A stretch of 50,918 bases of DNA from an uncultured Verrucomicrobiales bacterium (GTDB taxonomy: Bacteria > Verrucomicrobiota > Verrucomicrobiia > Limisphaerales > UBA1100): assembly GCA_913042895.1 (NCBI GenBank), contig CAJWMQ010000003.1, forward strand, positions 1-50,918. Direction: 5' to 3'. How positions within the stretch are numbered: the stretch's first letter is position 1; every line of letters begins with the position of its first letter. Under the pieces are notes generated by a model. The model was not told the DNA's origin. It saw only the letters and a list, made by a program, of their open reading frames with translations, and did not search any database. The position numbers and the translations under genes were made by a program. Positions 16,190 through 24,880 of the stretch are shown here, piece after piece.

Positions 16190-17671
16190 TTACTGATACT
16201 CATCGACGCGCTCTTTCAAGCGCTGTAAAAGCTGAATCTTGGTAGCGTTGTGGGCTGGGTCGTAGGCGAGGTTGGTGAATTGTTTCGGATCTTTCTCCAT
16301 ATCGTAGAGCATGAAGCCTTCCGTTTGGGCGCGCTTGGAGGCGGGGTACCACATGAAGGCCCATTTGCCCGAGCGCAGACCATGGCCGCGGGAAACGGTG
16401 GTCATGGCATCTTGCCGATCTAGTTTGGCGACCGGGTTGTTGAGCAAAGGAACGAGGCTTTGCCCTTGTGCTTTGGGTTCGGGCGGCAAGCCCGCGAGTT
16501 CGGCAAGGGTAGGGTATAGGTCGACAAGTTCGACGATGTGATGGGTGCGCACGTCTTGCTTTTTGCCTGGTGCCGAAATGATGAGGGGCACGTGAACGGC
16601 CTCGTTCCAGAGGACTCCTTTTTTCCACATTTGATGTTCGCCGAGCAAGTAACCGTGGTCTGAGACGAAGACGACGATGGTGTTGCCGCGAAGCTTGAGA
16701 TGATCGAGCCCGGCCATGAGACGGCCGAATTGTTCATCCATGTAGGTGACGGCCCCGTAGTAGCCGCGGCGCACTTCGCGCACGGCGGATTTTTTGAGAT
16801 CCATCATGCGTCCCTTGGAGCCGGAAGGCATGTCGGCGTGGTCGTCCTTCGGAAAATCCGGATAAGCCATTCGACGGGCATCATAAGGTTCAAGGCTACC
16901 CTCGGTCGCCACAAACGGAAAGTGCGGGCGCACCAAGCCGACAGCTAGAAAGAAGGGCTTGGCCTGGCCTTGGCGGTCTTTGAGCAGTGCGAGGGCTTTA
17001 TCAATGGCCATGGTGTCGGCGAGTAACCCGGTGTCCTTATCCGCTACTTCGAGCACAGCATAATCGCCGCGGATGGAGGGATGCATTTTGTAGGGAGCCC
17101 CTTCACGATGGGCGGCGGCCCACTTGATGCGTTCGGCGGGGTAATTTTCAGCGGCGTCTGGGTGCGTGTAATCGGCCAGTTTGCCGGGCGTCATTGTTTC
17201 GAGGGCGGTGATATTATGGGCCTCGTGCCAGGAAGCGGCATGATCCGGGCCGGACGTCCCTTGTACAATGTCGATGGGAATACCCATATGATAGATCTTG
17301 CTCACGCGTGCGCTCCAATAGCCGTGGTTGGCAAAGTGCCGGGGAAGGGTCACCCGGTTGGGGTCGACCTTGCCTCCGTTGCGCATCACGCCATTTACCG
17401 ACGGATACTGGCCCGTCATGATGGAGGCTCGCGAGGGCCCGCAAAACGGAAACTGACAATACGCCCGCGTAAAGCTAACGCCCGTCTTGGCAAACCGGTC
17501 GAGGTTAGGTGTCTTGGATTCCGGATGGCCTAGTCCGCCGATGGCATAGTTGAGATCATCAGATATTACAAAGAGCACATTTGGTTTAGTGCTCTCTGGT
17601 GTTGCCCAAAGGGCTCCACCCCCCCCAACACAAAGCGCTATGATGGGAAATATTTTGTTCGTCTTGAACAT
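16190..17671 (-). CDS. Secreted iduronate-2-sulfatase-like sulfatase
   Basis: A 493-residue sulfatase related to its downstream neighbour. It shares the VISDDLN metal site, CQFPFCGPSRAS (formylglycine Cys about residue 77), SKIYH in the Lys/His position and VSDHGYLLGEHQMWKKG. The N-terminus has a hydrophobic export segment (about residues 8-23) with an unusual run of four glycines. No Shine-Dalgarno is present; the start is preceded by an A/T-rich stretch (taattaaaaatacc), as in SD-poor genomes. It starts 11 bases after the stop of the upstream sulfatase, so it is cotranscribed with it. Confidence 0.91.
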   Translation of the reverse strand: MFKTNKIFPIIALCVGGGGALWATPESTKPNVLFVISDDLNYAIGGLGHPESKTPNLDRFAKTGVSFTRAYCQFPFCGPSRASIMTGQYPSVNGVMRNGGKVDPNRVTLPRHFANHGYWSARVSKIYHMGIPIDIVQGTSGPDHAASWHEAHNITALETMTPGKLADYTHPDAAENYPAERIKWAAAHREGAPYKMHPSIRGDYAVLEVADKDTGLLADTMAIDKALALLKDRQGQAKPFFLAVGLVRPHFPFVATEGSLEPYDARRMAYPDFPKDDHADMPSGSKGRMMDLKKSAVREVRRGYYGAVTYMDEQFGRLMAGLDHLKLRGNTIVVFVSDHGYLLGEHQMWKKGVLWNEAVHVPLIISAPGKKQDVRTHHIVELVDLYPTLAELAGLPPEPKAQGQSLVPLLNNPVAKLDRQDAMTTVSRGHGLRSGKWAFMWYPASKRAQTEGFMLYDMEKDPKQFTNLAYDPAHNATKIQLLQRLKERVDEYQ

Positions 17672-17682
17672 GGTATTTTTAA

Positions 17683-19065
17683 TTACCGGTTGGTCTTATT
17701 CTTGAGCCCTTGTTTGCGGCCTTCCTCGCTGGCGGTGGTGAGGCGGGTCTTAGCCAGTTCGGCGATCTTGGCTTCGAACTTCGCTTTCAATGCGCGTTCG
17801 GTTTTGGTGAGTTTATTATCCTTTAGTTGTTTGCCATCAAAGGAATCCTTGTAGCGAGTAAGGGCGGCTCCGGTGCCATCCTGATTGGCGACTAGTGAGT
17901 ATTGTTTGTTTCTCACCATGACTTGTTTTCGATACCAGATGTAAATCCAGTCCTTTGTGCGGGTCTCGGCTTTGTTTTTGAGGATAGGGACGATGCTGGC
18001 ACCGTCATTTGGATGGTCCTTTGGCAGTTTGGCGCCGGTGACTTCGCAGAGGGTCGGAAACATATCGGTGAACTCGACAAGATCGTTTACGACACGCCCC
18101 GGTTTCTGGATGCCGCCCGGCCAACTGGCGATGAGCGGCACGCGTGTGCCCGTGTCGCTCATGGTGCCTTTGCCACCGACAACCTTAGTTCCGTTCCAGG
18201 GGGTAACAATGGGTGTGTCCGTACCATTATCGCCCGTAAAGATGATCAGCGTGTTGTCGCGCACTCCGGATTTTTCGAGCTGCGCGACGATTTGCCCGAC
18301 CGCCTTGTCGGCGTAAGCAACCATGTCGACGAAGTGACGCTGAGGATCTTCGCGGTCGCCCTTGTAGGTGGTGGACCCGAGCCGCTTGGGATCCCAGTCG
18401 GTGGAGTCCGGTGTGGGGTCAAAGGGGCAATGGGTGAGGATCATCGGGTAGTAGACGAGGAACGGCTTCTTCTTATTATTGTCGATGAAGTCACAGATGA
18501 AGTCGGTACAGACCTGCGGACCGTATTCGCCGTTGGTGTAATTCTTCTCTTTGCCGTTGATCTCCAATAGCGGGTTGACGAAACGGCGGTCGATGCGTTT
18601 ATCCCCATCGTTAGACCGACCACTGCGAGTGTGTTGCCAGAGGCAGGATTGTTCGAATCCGAAATGCTGCGGTGAATCCTTGTCCTTGCCCAGTTGCCAT
18701 TTGCCGGCGATGGCGGTCGCATAACCGGCGGCCTTGAGCTGATGGGCGAAGGTGGTTTGCTCGCGATCAAGCCAGCCAAATTTCACGTAGTTCCGGACGT
18801 TGTAATGGCCGGTCATGATCTTTGCGCGTGACGGCGTACAGATTGGGTTGGAGAAACAATTGGTGAAGCGCACGCCTTTGGCTGCCAGCTTGTCGAGGTT
18901 AGGCGATTTGCATGATTCACTGCCGTTTGCGGACAACGCTTCATAGCCCATGTCATCGGCCATGATGAGAATCACATTGGGTCGGGTGCCGTCGGGAGCG
19001 GCTTGCGTGGTGAACGCCCCAAAAAGGATCGCGGTGAGGGTGGTAAGAACAGATTTGAGTTTCAT
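17683..19065 (-). CDS. Secreted sulfatase with Gln replacing the active-site His of GKWH
   Basis: A 460-residue sulfatase with signal peptide (MKLKSVLTTLTAILFGAFTTQAA). Formylglycine motif CTPSR at residues 76-80, metal site MADDMGYEALS, and TGDNGTDTPIV with a lysine in VVGGKGTM. The segment that is GKWH in most sulfatases reads GKWQLG (Lys122, Gln124; bases 18694-18696), so the substrate-sulfate-contacting His is absent. The rest is well preserved, which argues for altered chemistry or binding rather than decay. The tail is Lys-rich (EEGRKQGLKNKTNR). It is embedded between a PhoD-like phosphatase and an iduronate-sulfatase-like gene with gaps of 11-14 bases. Confidence 0.9.
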   Translation of the reverse strand: MKLKSVLTTLTAILFGAFTTQAAPDGTRPNVILIMADDMGYEALSANGSESCKSPNLDKLAAKGVRFTNCFSNPICTPSRAKIMTGHYNVRNYVKFGWLDREQTTFAHQLKAAGYATAIAGKWQLGKDKDSPQHFGFEQSCLWQHTRSGRSNDGDKRIDRRFVNPLLEINGKEKNYTNGEYGPQVCTDFICDFIDNNKKKPFLVYYPMILTHCPFDPTPDSTDWDPKRLGSTTYKGDREDPQRHFVDMVAYADKAVGQIVAQLEKSGVRDNTLIIFTGDNGTDTPIVTPWNGTKVVGGKGTMSDTGTRVPLIASWPGGIQKPGRVVNDLVEFTDMFPTLCEVTGAKLPKDHPNDGASIVPILKNKAETRTKDWIYIWYRKQVMVRNKQYSLVANQDGTGAALTRYKDSFDGKQLKDNKLTKTERALKAKFEAKIAELAKTRLTTASEEGRKQGLKNKTNR

Positions 19066-19079
19066 GATTGGATGGTCGT

Positions 19080-20387
19080 TTATTTGAGCTGCAGTTCGCT
19101 GCGTTTGACGGTGAGTGAGTGGATGGGTTTGCCGTCGATGTTGATGACGGTGTACTTGAAGGTTGGGTCGTTCGCCTTGAGATTGAAGTCAACACGCCCG
19201 AAAGATTGCTTTTCGTTGTAGCCGAAGAGCGAGTGCTTGATCAGGCCGTGTACGTGCTGGTTGGTTAGGCGTGAGGACTGGCATTCGTACAGGGGATACA
19301 TGCCTTTGATATCAGTATCAATCTTGTAGGCGTCGGAACGATGACGGTCGGCGGAAAGTATGATGACACCGGGGATTTTCTGATCAGCGATGTACTGGAA
19401 AATCTTTTGGCGTTCAGCGGGAAAGCCATCCCAAGTATCCTTGGAGCCGGGTTTCACCTTCGGCGTCATGGGTACGTTGGTGCAGAGCACTTTGAAGGTG
19501 GCCGGCTGCTGGAGCGTTTGCTTGAGCCATTTCAACTGAGCTGGGCCAAGCATTGAGGGGTTCTCCTTACTGCGCGGCGATTCGCGATAGTAGCGGCCAT
19601 CGATCATCACGAAGTGGACGTCACCGATCCGAAAATCAAACCAGCAGCCGGGTTGTTTCTCGCCACCTCCGTAGTAGGGGTTGTCGTAATTCTCCTTGAA
19701 GATTTCCCAGACCTTGCGCTTCCACTTGGGCTTTTCGATATCGGGTCCACCCCAACCGTCGTTAGTTGTAAAGTCGTGGTCATCCCAGATGCCGTAGATC
19801 GGTACGGTTTTGGCAAGTTTCATCCACTCGGGTTGGCTCTGGCGGCGGTAGTAGTGGAACAGTTGCATTTCTGGTGTTTCAGGGTCGTCGATATAAACAT
19901 TATCGCCGAGCAACAGGACTGCGCGTGGGTCGAGGGCGCCGATGGTGTTCCACACGCGTTCGTTGGCAGGCACGTAGCCTGAGCCGCCGCCAAAGGCGAT
20001 GGTGAATTTATCCGTCGGCTCGTCCTTCTTCAAAGCCGTGTTGGGCAGTGCGCGCTCCCATGGCCAAGTTGTGGCATCGTACTTCCAAGCGTTAGGCTTA
20101 TCGTTGGCGATGTCCAGTAACAGCTGGGTATGTTTCGGGTTCACCTCAAAGGCAGAGGTCTCCTTCAGATAGGCGATAGCCTCCTTTTTATTCCCTTGCA
20201 GGATCAGCTTGAGTGCATGCGGATGGACCCGTTTTACCTGCCCGCGGTTGCCGGGCTTTTCATTATTCACCCGCGGCTTGTTCGCCTGACCTTCCTGAGC
20301 TTGGATCGGCGTGGCATTAAAGCCGATCGCCATGGCGCCGAGGCAGAGCCAGTTTTTCAATTTAGGATTCGTGAGGGAGTTTTTCAT
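19080..20387 (-). CDS. PhoD-like metallophosphatase, exported
   Basis: A 435-residue secreted metallophosphoesterase. The long frame starting at 20558 runs into the upstream sulfatase. The ATG at 20387 clears it and gives a signal peptide (MKNSLTNPKLKNWLCLGAMA). Motifs of the PhoD/alkaline phosphatase D family are present: LLLGDNVYID, GIWDDHDF, FVMIDGRYYR and ILSADRHRSD, which hold the metal-binding Asp, Asn and His residues. A basic linker precedes the catalytic part. Sitting 14 and 23 bases from sulfatase genes in the operon, it may remove phosphate groups from the same glycan or recover phosphate; the sequence does not decide which. Confidence 0.88.
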   Translation of the reverse strand: MKNSLTNPKLKNWLCLGAMAIGFNATPIQAQEGQANKPRVNNEKPGNRGQVKRVHPHALKLILQGNKKEAIAYLKETSAFEVNPKHTQLLLDIANDKPNAWKYDATTWPWERALPNTALKKDEPTDKFTIAFGGGSGYVPANERVWNTIGALDPRAVLLLGDNVYIDDPETPEMQLFHYYRRQSQPEWMKLAKTVPIYGIWDDHDFTTNDGWGGPDIEKPKWKRKVWEIFKENYDNPYYGGGEKQPGCWFDFRIGDVHFVMIDGRYYRESPRSKENPSMLGPAQLKWLKQTLQQPATFKVLCTNVPMTPKVKPGSKDTWDGFPAERQKIFQYIADQKIPGVIILSADRHRSDAYKIDTDIKGMYPLYECQSSRLTNQHVHGLIKHSLFGYNEKQSFGRVDFNLKANDPTFKYTVINIDGKPIHSLTVKRSELQLK

Positions 20388-20410
20388 GATGTTTGAGATA
20401 TGAGAGTGGG

Positions 20411-21913
20411 TTAAGGGTTTTCGAAATTCTCCACCTGATACTGTTTGCGCAGGCGGTTGAGTTCTTCTTTCAGGGCGGCAATGGTGCGGGTGTATTGCGG
20501 GTCGCCGTAGCGGCTTTGCATCTCGTTGGGATCTTTTTTTAGGTCGAAAAATTCCCAAGCATCAAGGGTGTCGTCGGGAAAACGTATGAGTTTGTGCCGG
20601 CCATCGGTAACGCCGTAGTGCACGGGCACACCGTGTCCGCCGGCTTCGTAGTAGTGATAGTAATGAGTTTTGCGCCAGTTGGCCGGCGTTTTTCCGCGAA
20701 GCAACGGCGTGAGTGCAAGGCCCTGCATGTCGCCGGGTTGTCTGGCACCAGCGATGTCGAGGAAGGTCTGGGCGAAGTCGAGATTGGAAACGAGATCGGT
20801 ATTGGTGGTGTCGGGTTGGATTTGGCCCGGCCAGCGAACGATGAGCGGTGTGTGCAGGCTTTCTTCGTACATCCAGCGCTTGTCGAACCAGCCGTGCTCG
20901 CCGAGCCAGAAGCCTTGGTCGGAGCTATAGATAACCACGGTGTTATTGGCGAGCCCGTTGTCGTCGAGATACTCCAGCAGTCGGCCGACATTTTCATCCA
21001 CTGCCTTTACGCAACGGAGGTAGTTCTTGATGTAGCGTTGGTAATTCCAGCGCGTGCGAGCCTTACCCTGCAGATTGAGTTTCTCGAACGCATCATTGAG
21101 CGGACGGAAATGGCCGTCGAAAATCTTGAATTGTTCTGGGGTGAATTTACTGGAGTACTGGAACATTAAACGATGAGGGCCCATGTGATCGGCAATGCCC
21201 ATCTTATGCTGAGCCGGCGCTGTGGTTCGGCCGTCGTAATTGTCGAAGAGCGTCGGCGGTTCCGGGATTTCCATGTCCTCAAACACCTCCAGATGACGTA
21301 ACGCTGGTTCCCAACGCCCGTGCGGTGCCTTGTGTTGGGTCATGAGAAAAAATGGTTTATCCGCGTTGCGTGTCTCGAGCCATTTCAATGATTGATCCGT
21401 GATAATATCAGTTGTGTAACCGGTGTGCTTCACATTTTTTCCGTTGGTAAACAGTAACGGGTTGTAGTATTGCCCCTGACCTTTAAGAACCTCGAAATGA
21501 TCGAATCCAGTGGGTGTGGATTTAAGGTGCCATTTGCCGACGATGGCAGTTTGGTAACCGGCTTTTTTAAGAAGCTTAGATACGGTCTGTTGCGAACCAT
21601 CAAACATGTCCTTGTTGGTGAGCTGACCGTTCAGGTGCGAATATTTGCCGGTCAATACCACCGCACGCGACGGGGCGCAGATGGAATTACTCACCAGACA
21701 ATGCTTGAAGAGCATGCCCTCTCTGGCGATGCGATCCAGATGCGGTGTGGGTGCAATTTTCGCCAACGGCCCCTCATACGCGGAAATGGCGTTCAGCGCG
21801 TGATCATCCGTGAAGATGAACAAGATATTCGGGGGTTTTTCATTGGTGGCATGTGTCATGCCACTCATCAATATTAGAACAGTAACAAGCTTCTGGAGGG
21901 AGACAGATTTCAT
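20411..21913 (-). CDS. Secreted sulfatase, relative of the right-edge sulfatase
   Basis: A 500-residue sulfatase with signal peptide (about residues 1-22). Active site: IFTDDHALNAISAYEG, CAPSR at residues 79-83 in the block NSICAPSRAVVLTGKYSH, GKWHLKS, and YSSDQGFWLGEHGWFDKRWMYEE, with Gln as second metal-site residue. It is clearly homologous to the incomplete sulfatase at 50032 (shared PTGFD, PFFLM, KAPH and IPEPPTLFD/IPEPDTLFD blocks). Such GKxSHxNG enzymes are often annotated N-acetylglucosamine-6-sulfatase or mucin/heparin-sulfatase-like. It starts 3 bases after the upstream sulfatase stop, so it is cotranscribed. Confidence 0.91.
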   Translation of the reverse strand: MKSVSLQKLVTVLILMSGMTHATNEKPPNILFIFTDDHALNAISAYEGPLAKIAPTPHLDRIAREGMLFKHCLVSNSICAPSRAVVLTGKYSHLNGQLTNKDMFDGSQQTVSKLLKKAGYQTAIVGKWHLKSTPTGFDHFEVLKGQGQYYNPLLFTNGKNVKHTGYTTDIITDQSLKWLETRNADKPFFLMTQHKAPHGRWEPALRHLEVFEDMEIPEPPTLFDNYDGRTTAPAQHKMGIADHMGPHRLMFQYSSKFTPEQFKIFDGHFRPLNDAFEKLNLQGKARTRWNYQRYIKNYLRCVKAVDENVGRLLEYLDDNGLANNTVVIYSSDQGFWLGEHGWFDKRWMYEESLHTPLIVRWPGQIQPDTTNTDLVSNLDFAQTFLDIAGARQPGDMQGLALTPLLRGKTPANWRKTHYYHYYEAGGHGVPVHYGVTDGRHKLIRFPDDTLDAWEFFDLKKDPNEMQSRYGDPQYTRTIAALKEELNRLRKQYQVENFENP

Positions 21914-21916
21914 GTG

Positions 21917-23308
21917 TTATTTCGAAAGGGGTTGGGCGTTTTTTACAAAAGCGGCCGGCCGACTGTTTTTTGAGATATCGTTGGTGAATGTCTTAAGATG
22001 GTTTTGAAGACGACGCACAATGTCAGGGTTTGCCTTTAGCACATTTTGTTTTTCACCGATATCGGTTTCCAGATTGTATAGTTGGGTGGGTTTGCCCTTG
22101 TTAACGTGAAGCTTCCAATTGCCCGAGCGCACGGCGTTGAGGTTGGTTCGGCTGTGGTAGAAAAAGGCTTCATGCGGAGTGCTCGCCTTGCCGGTGAGTA
22201 CCGGCCAGACGTCTTTGCCGTCGATGACGCGGTCATTCGGGAGCTTGGCGCCGGCGAGTTTGGAGAAGGTCGGGAGTAGATCCATGGTAGTCATGAGTTC
22301 GGGATTGGTTTTACCGGCCGGGATTTTTCCAGGCCAACGGATCACTGTGGCTTCGCGCATACCACCTTCGAAGGTGCTGCCTTTGCGGCCTTTTAGCGGG
22401 CCGGCGCTACCAATAGCTGGACCATTATCGGAGGTGAAGATCACCATCGTGCTGTCGTCAAGGCCGTGCTTTTTGAGGGTATCTAGGATGCGTCCCACGG
22501 ACCAGTCGATCTCGTTAATGGCCTGACGAAAGAGACGGTCGCGGGTCTTGTAGTCGACCGTGCCATTCTCGAGTTTTAGTTTCTCAGTGATTTCCTTCGC
22601 CACACCTTTCATGAACGGTGGTGCCACATGGAGTGGCTTGTGTGGAATCGGGTGGGGGACGTAGAGAAAGAATGGCTCGTTCTTGTTTCGCTCAATAAAT
22701 GACACGGCATGTTCGGTGATGCGTTTGGTCAGGTAATCTGCGTTGGGATCCATTTCGGTGACCGTTTCGTTTTCGAGCAAGGCCAGAGGTGGGAATTGGA
22801 AGTGACTTTGCCGCGGGTGGAACGGATGAATGTCGTGGCTGTACGGGATGCCGAAGAACTCGTCGAACCCTTGGCGCGTTGGCAAGAACTCGGGCTGGTC
22901 CCCCAAGTGCCACTTGCCGTAGATGGCGGTTTTGTAACCGACGCTTTTGAGGACCTCGGCGATTGTGACTTCTTTGGGGTTGAGCCCCTTGGGATCACCT
23001 GACAAGAGGACACCGAACTTGGAGCCGGTGGCCATGTCGATGCGGGTCGGGTAACAGCCGGTCATCAAGGCCGCGCGCGAGGGCGTGCAGACCGGAGCCG
23101 CTACGTAAAAGCTGGTGAGCTTGGCTCCTTCCTTGGCCATCTGATCGATGCGTGGGGTGTGAACATGTTTACCGCCGAAGCAACTGAGATCACCATAGCC
23201 TTGGTCGTCCGTGAAGATCACCACGAAGTTGGGGCGGTTGGCTCGCTCCGCTTGTGCGTGTAGACCGATCCACAGCGTAGTCAGGATTGTAATTAAACGT
23301 AATGACAT
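21917..23308 (-). CDS. Secreted arylsulfatase A-like sulfatase
   Basis: A 463-residue classical arylsulfatase. Signal peptide about residues 1-20, FTDDQGYGDLSCFGG, CTPSR at residues 74-78 followed by AALMTGCYPTRIDM, GKWHLGDQPEFLPTRQGFDEFFGIPYSHD, and FTSDNGPAIGS with GRKGSTFEGGMRE. All standard catalytic residues are present. It belongs to the same subfamily as the 43696-45561 enzyme and as the gene fossil at about 48474-48553. It is separated from its neighbours by 3 and 12 bases. Natural substrates of this subfamily are commonly galactose, GalNAc or fucose sulfates, but no single choice is supported here. Confidence 0.92.
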   Translation of the reverse strand: MSLRLITILTTLWIGLHAQAERANRPNFVVIFTDDQGYGDLSCFGGKHVHTPRIDQMAKEGAKLTSFYVAAPVCTPSRAALMTGCYPTRIDMATGSKFGVLLSGDPKGLNPKEVTIAEVLKSVGYKTAIYGKWHLGDQPEFLPTRQGFDEFFGIPYSHDIHPFHPRQSHFQFPPLALLENETVTEMDPNADYLTKRITEHAVSFIERNKNEPFFLYVPHPIPHKPLHVAPPFMKGVAKEITEKLKLENGTVDYKTRDRLFRQAINEIDWSVGRILDTLKKHGLDDSTMVIFTSDNGPAIGSAGPLKGRKGSTFEGGMREATVIRWPGKIPAGKTNPELMTTMDLLPTFSKLAGAKLPNDRVIDGKDVWPVLTGKASTPHEAFFYHSRTNLNAVRSGNWKLHVNKGKPTQLYNLETDIGEKQNVLKANPDIVRRLQNHLKTFTNDISKNSRPAAFVKNAQPLSK

Positions 23309-23320
23309 AGCAGCACGCGG

Positions 23321-24811
23321 TTAGTTGAGTTCTAGCTTCAGGCTCTCAAGAATGGGCTTGGACTTATTGGCGGTGGAGTCGGTGATCTTCAGCTCGATCT
23401 GGAAGGCGAAGCCAGCGGGGAGCTTGGAGAGATCAAGCGCGGCGGGCGTGCGCTGGATTTGTTTGGAGAAGTTCTTGATGTAGTCGTAGGTCTCTTTGAC
23501 CTCGGTCCAGTCGGTCCACTGGTTAATCTTGCCGTCGTTGTCGATATCGACGCCGACACGGGCAGTAACGGTCTCGACCCACGGGCCGGGGCTGACGTAG
23601 TCGGTGCGCTGTTGGGTGGCAAGATAGAATTGTCCATTGGCGAAGGCGACGTCCGGATCGGGATGGCCATTACCAATTTTGTCACACCACTCGAACGGCT
23701 CATCGATGGAGGCTGAGGTGAACCAGCCGACGCTCATCTGGTGACCACCAGCGGGATCATAATCGCCGAACAAGTAATACTGGCCACCGATGCAGATGGC
23801 CGCCCAGTCGCCGTAGGCTTCCTGCTCGGGCTTGTGTATCTCGTATTTGGCTACGTTGGTCTTGAACCGCTTCGGATCCTCCTTGAGCCAGTGCGGATGG
23901 TTGTAGCTGGCGATTTTGCCGGTGGGCTTCGTGCGGTTGTCGACGGCGGGTTTTTTGAACTTAAAATTGTTCAGGCCGTTCGGGCTCACGGCGTGTCCGG
24001 CGAGAGGGGAATCCCACGATCGTTTACTGGCGTTGATCGGGCTCCAGTCTTCGATTATCACGTGCATGTTGCCTTTGAGATCGCGGATGAAACCAGCGTC
24101 TGAACCGTGTGACGGATCTTCCACGGCGATGCCCATGTTCTTGCCGGGCGCGCCGTCGAAGAGGTTGTCGTCCACATAAACGTGCGGGTCCTGATCATTC
24201 GGGAAATCGTAGTAGATGTACGCCTTACCATCGACCCACTCTGCGCTGGTGACCCAGCGGGAAAAGCCCTCGGTGACCGGCCCATGATGGACCCAGTTTT
24301 TCATGTCGCGGCTTTGCCAAGCGTGATATCCGCCTTTTCCGGGCTTTAGCCCGCCGGGTGCGTCGAATTGGTTGGGATAACGGGTCGTCAACAGTGGCAC
24401 GTCGAATCCCTCCAACTTGGCCTTCTTGGGTTCGAACACCGGTTGTTGTTTGCCGCGCCGACCACCATACCGGCCGAACATCCAATAGTTGTCCGGTCCC
24501 ACGGTGAGCAGTACCGGCGCATCGCTAAGGTTGGCTGGGCCAAGGTTTTCGATCGGGTTCCAGTTTTGCCACACGGCGGATTGAGTGAGGGTAAGCGCCT
24601 TGGCCTTTTGTTTGTGATCAAACTTTTGGAGGTGAGTGCGTATCTGTCCTGCCTGACCGGTGGGTGACACCGTGCCATCTTTGATGGCTACTCCTTTGGA
24701 ATAGGTCACGACCTTTTCCCATTCGGCTTGGGTGCGAATGGTCACTGATTCGCCAGCCCAAATGGATCCGGCCCAGAGTTGTAAAGAGAGAATGAGCGCG
24801 CAGTTTTTCAT
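23321..24811 (-). CDS. Secreted beta-propeller glycosidase-like protein (GH43/GH117-like)
   Basis: A 496-residue exported protein and the only glycosidase-like gene in the window. The signal peptide (MKNCALILSLQLWAGSIWAG) is nearly the same as that of the adjacent sulfatase. The body has propeller-glycosidase phrases: DAPVLLTVGPDNYWMFGR, YHAWQSRDMKNWVHHGPV, AEWVDGKAYIYYD, GDWAAICIGGQYYLFGDYD and GHPDPDVAFANGQFYLATQQ. These resemble five-bladed GH43/GH117 folds, whose catalytic acids sit in such strands. A calcium-loop-like DIDNDGKI lies near the C-terminal third. The family is not fixed from sequence alone; it may be an uncharacterised glycosidase acting after desulfation. It starts 69 bases after the upstream sulfatase stop. 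Confidence 0.7.
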   Translation of the reverse strand: MKNCALILSLQLWAGSIWAGESVTIRTQAEWEKVVTYSKGVAIKDGTVSPTGQAGQIRTHLQKFDHKQKAKALTLTQSAVWQNWNPIENLGPANLSDAPVLLTVGPDNYWMFGRYGGRRGKQQPVFEPKKAKLEGFDVPLLTTRYPNQFDAPGGLKPGKGGYHAWQSRDMKNWVHHGPVTEGFSRWVTSAEWVDGKAYIYYDFPNDQDPHVYVDDNLFDGAPGKNMGIAVEDPSHGSDAGFIRDLKGNMHVIIEDWSPINASKRSWDSPLAGHAVSPNGLNNFKFKKPAVDNRTKPTGKIASYNHPHWLKEDPKRFKTNVAKYEIHKPEQEAYGDWAAICIGGQYYLFGDYDPAGGHQMSVGWFTSASIDEPFEWCDKIGNGHPDPDVAFANGQFYLATQQRTDYVSPGPWVETVTARVGVDIDNDGKINQWTDWTEVKETYDYIKNFSKQIQRTPAALDLSKLPAGFAFQIELKITDSTANKSKPILESLKLELN

Positions 24812-24838
24812 TGGATCAACAGAGCATTAGACAAAACC
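24754..24838 (-). repeat. Copy 1 of an 85-bp duplicated leader and signal-peptide module
   Basis: Aligns with 26767-26851 over 85 bases with no gaps, about 69 identical (by eye, about 81%). Read on the minus strand it covers the upstream leader (ggttttg...), the ATG and the first 19 or so codons of the propeller glycosidase-like gene, that is, its signal peptide. The two genes carrying the module are unrelated past this point. Confidence 0.8.
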
Positions 24839-24880
24839 GGCTACGTGACAATCCGTTTCAGAGTTTGTTAAATTGTTAGC

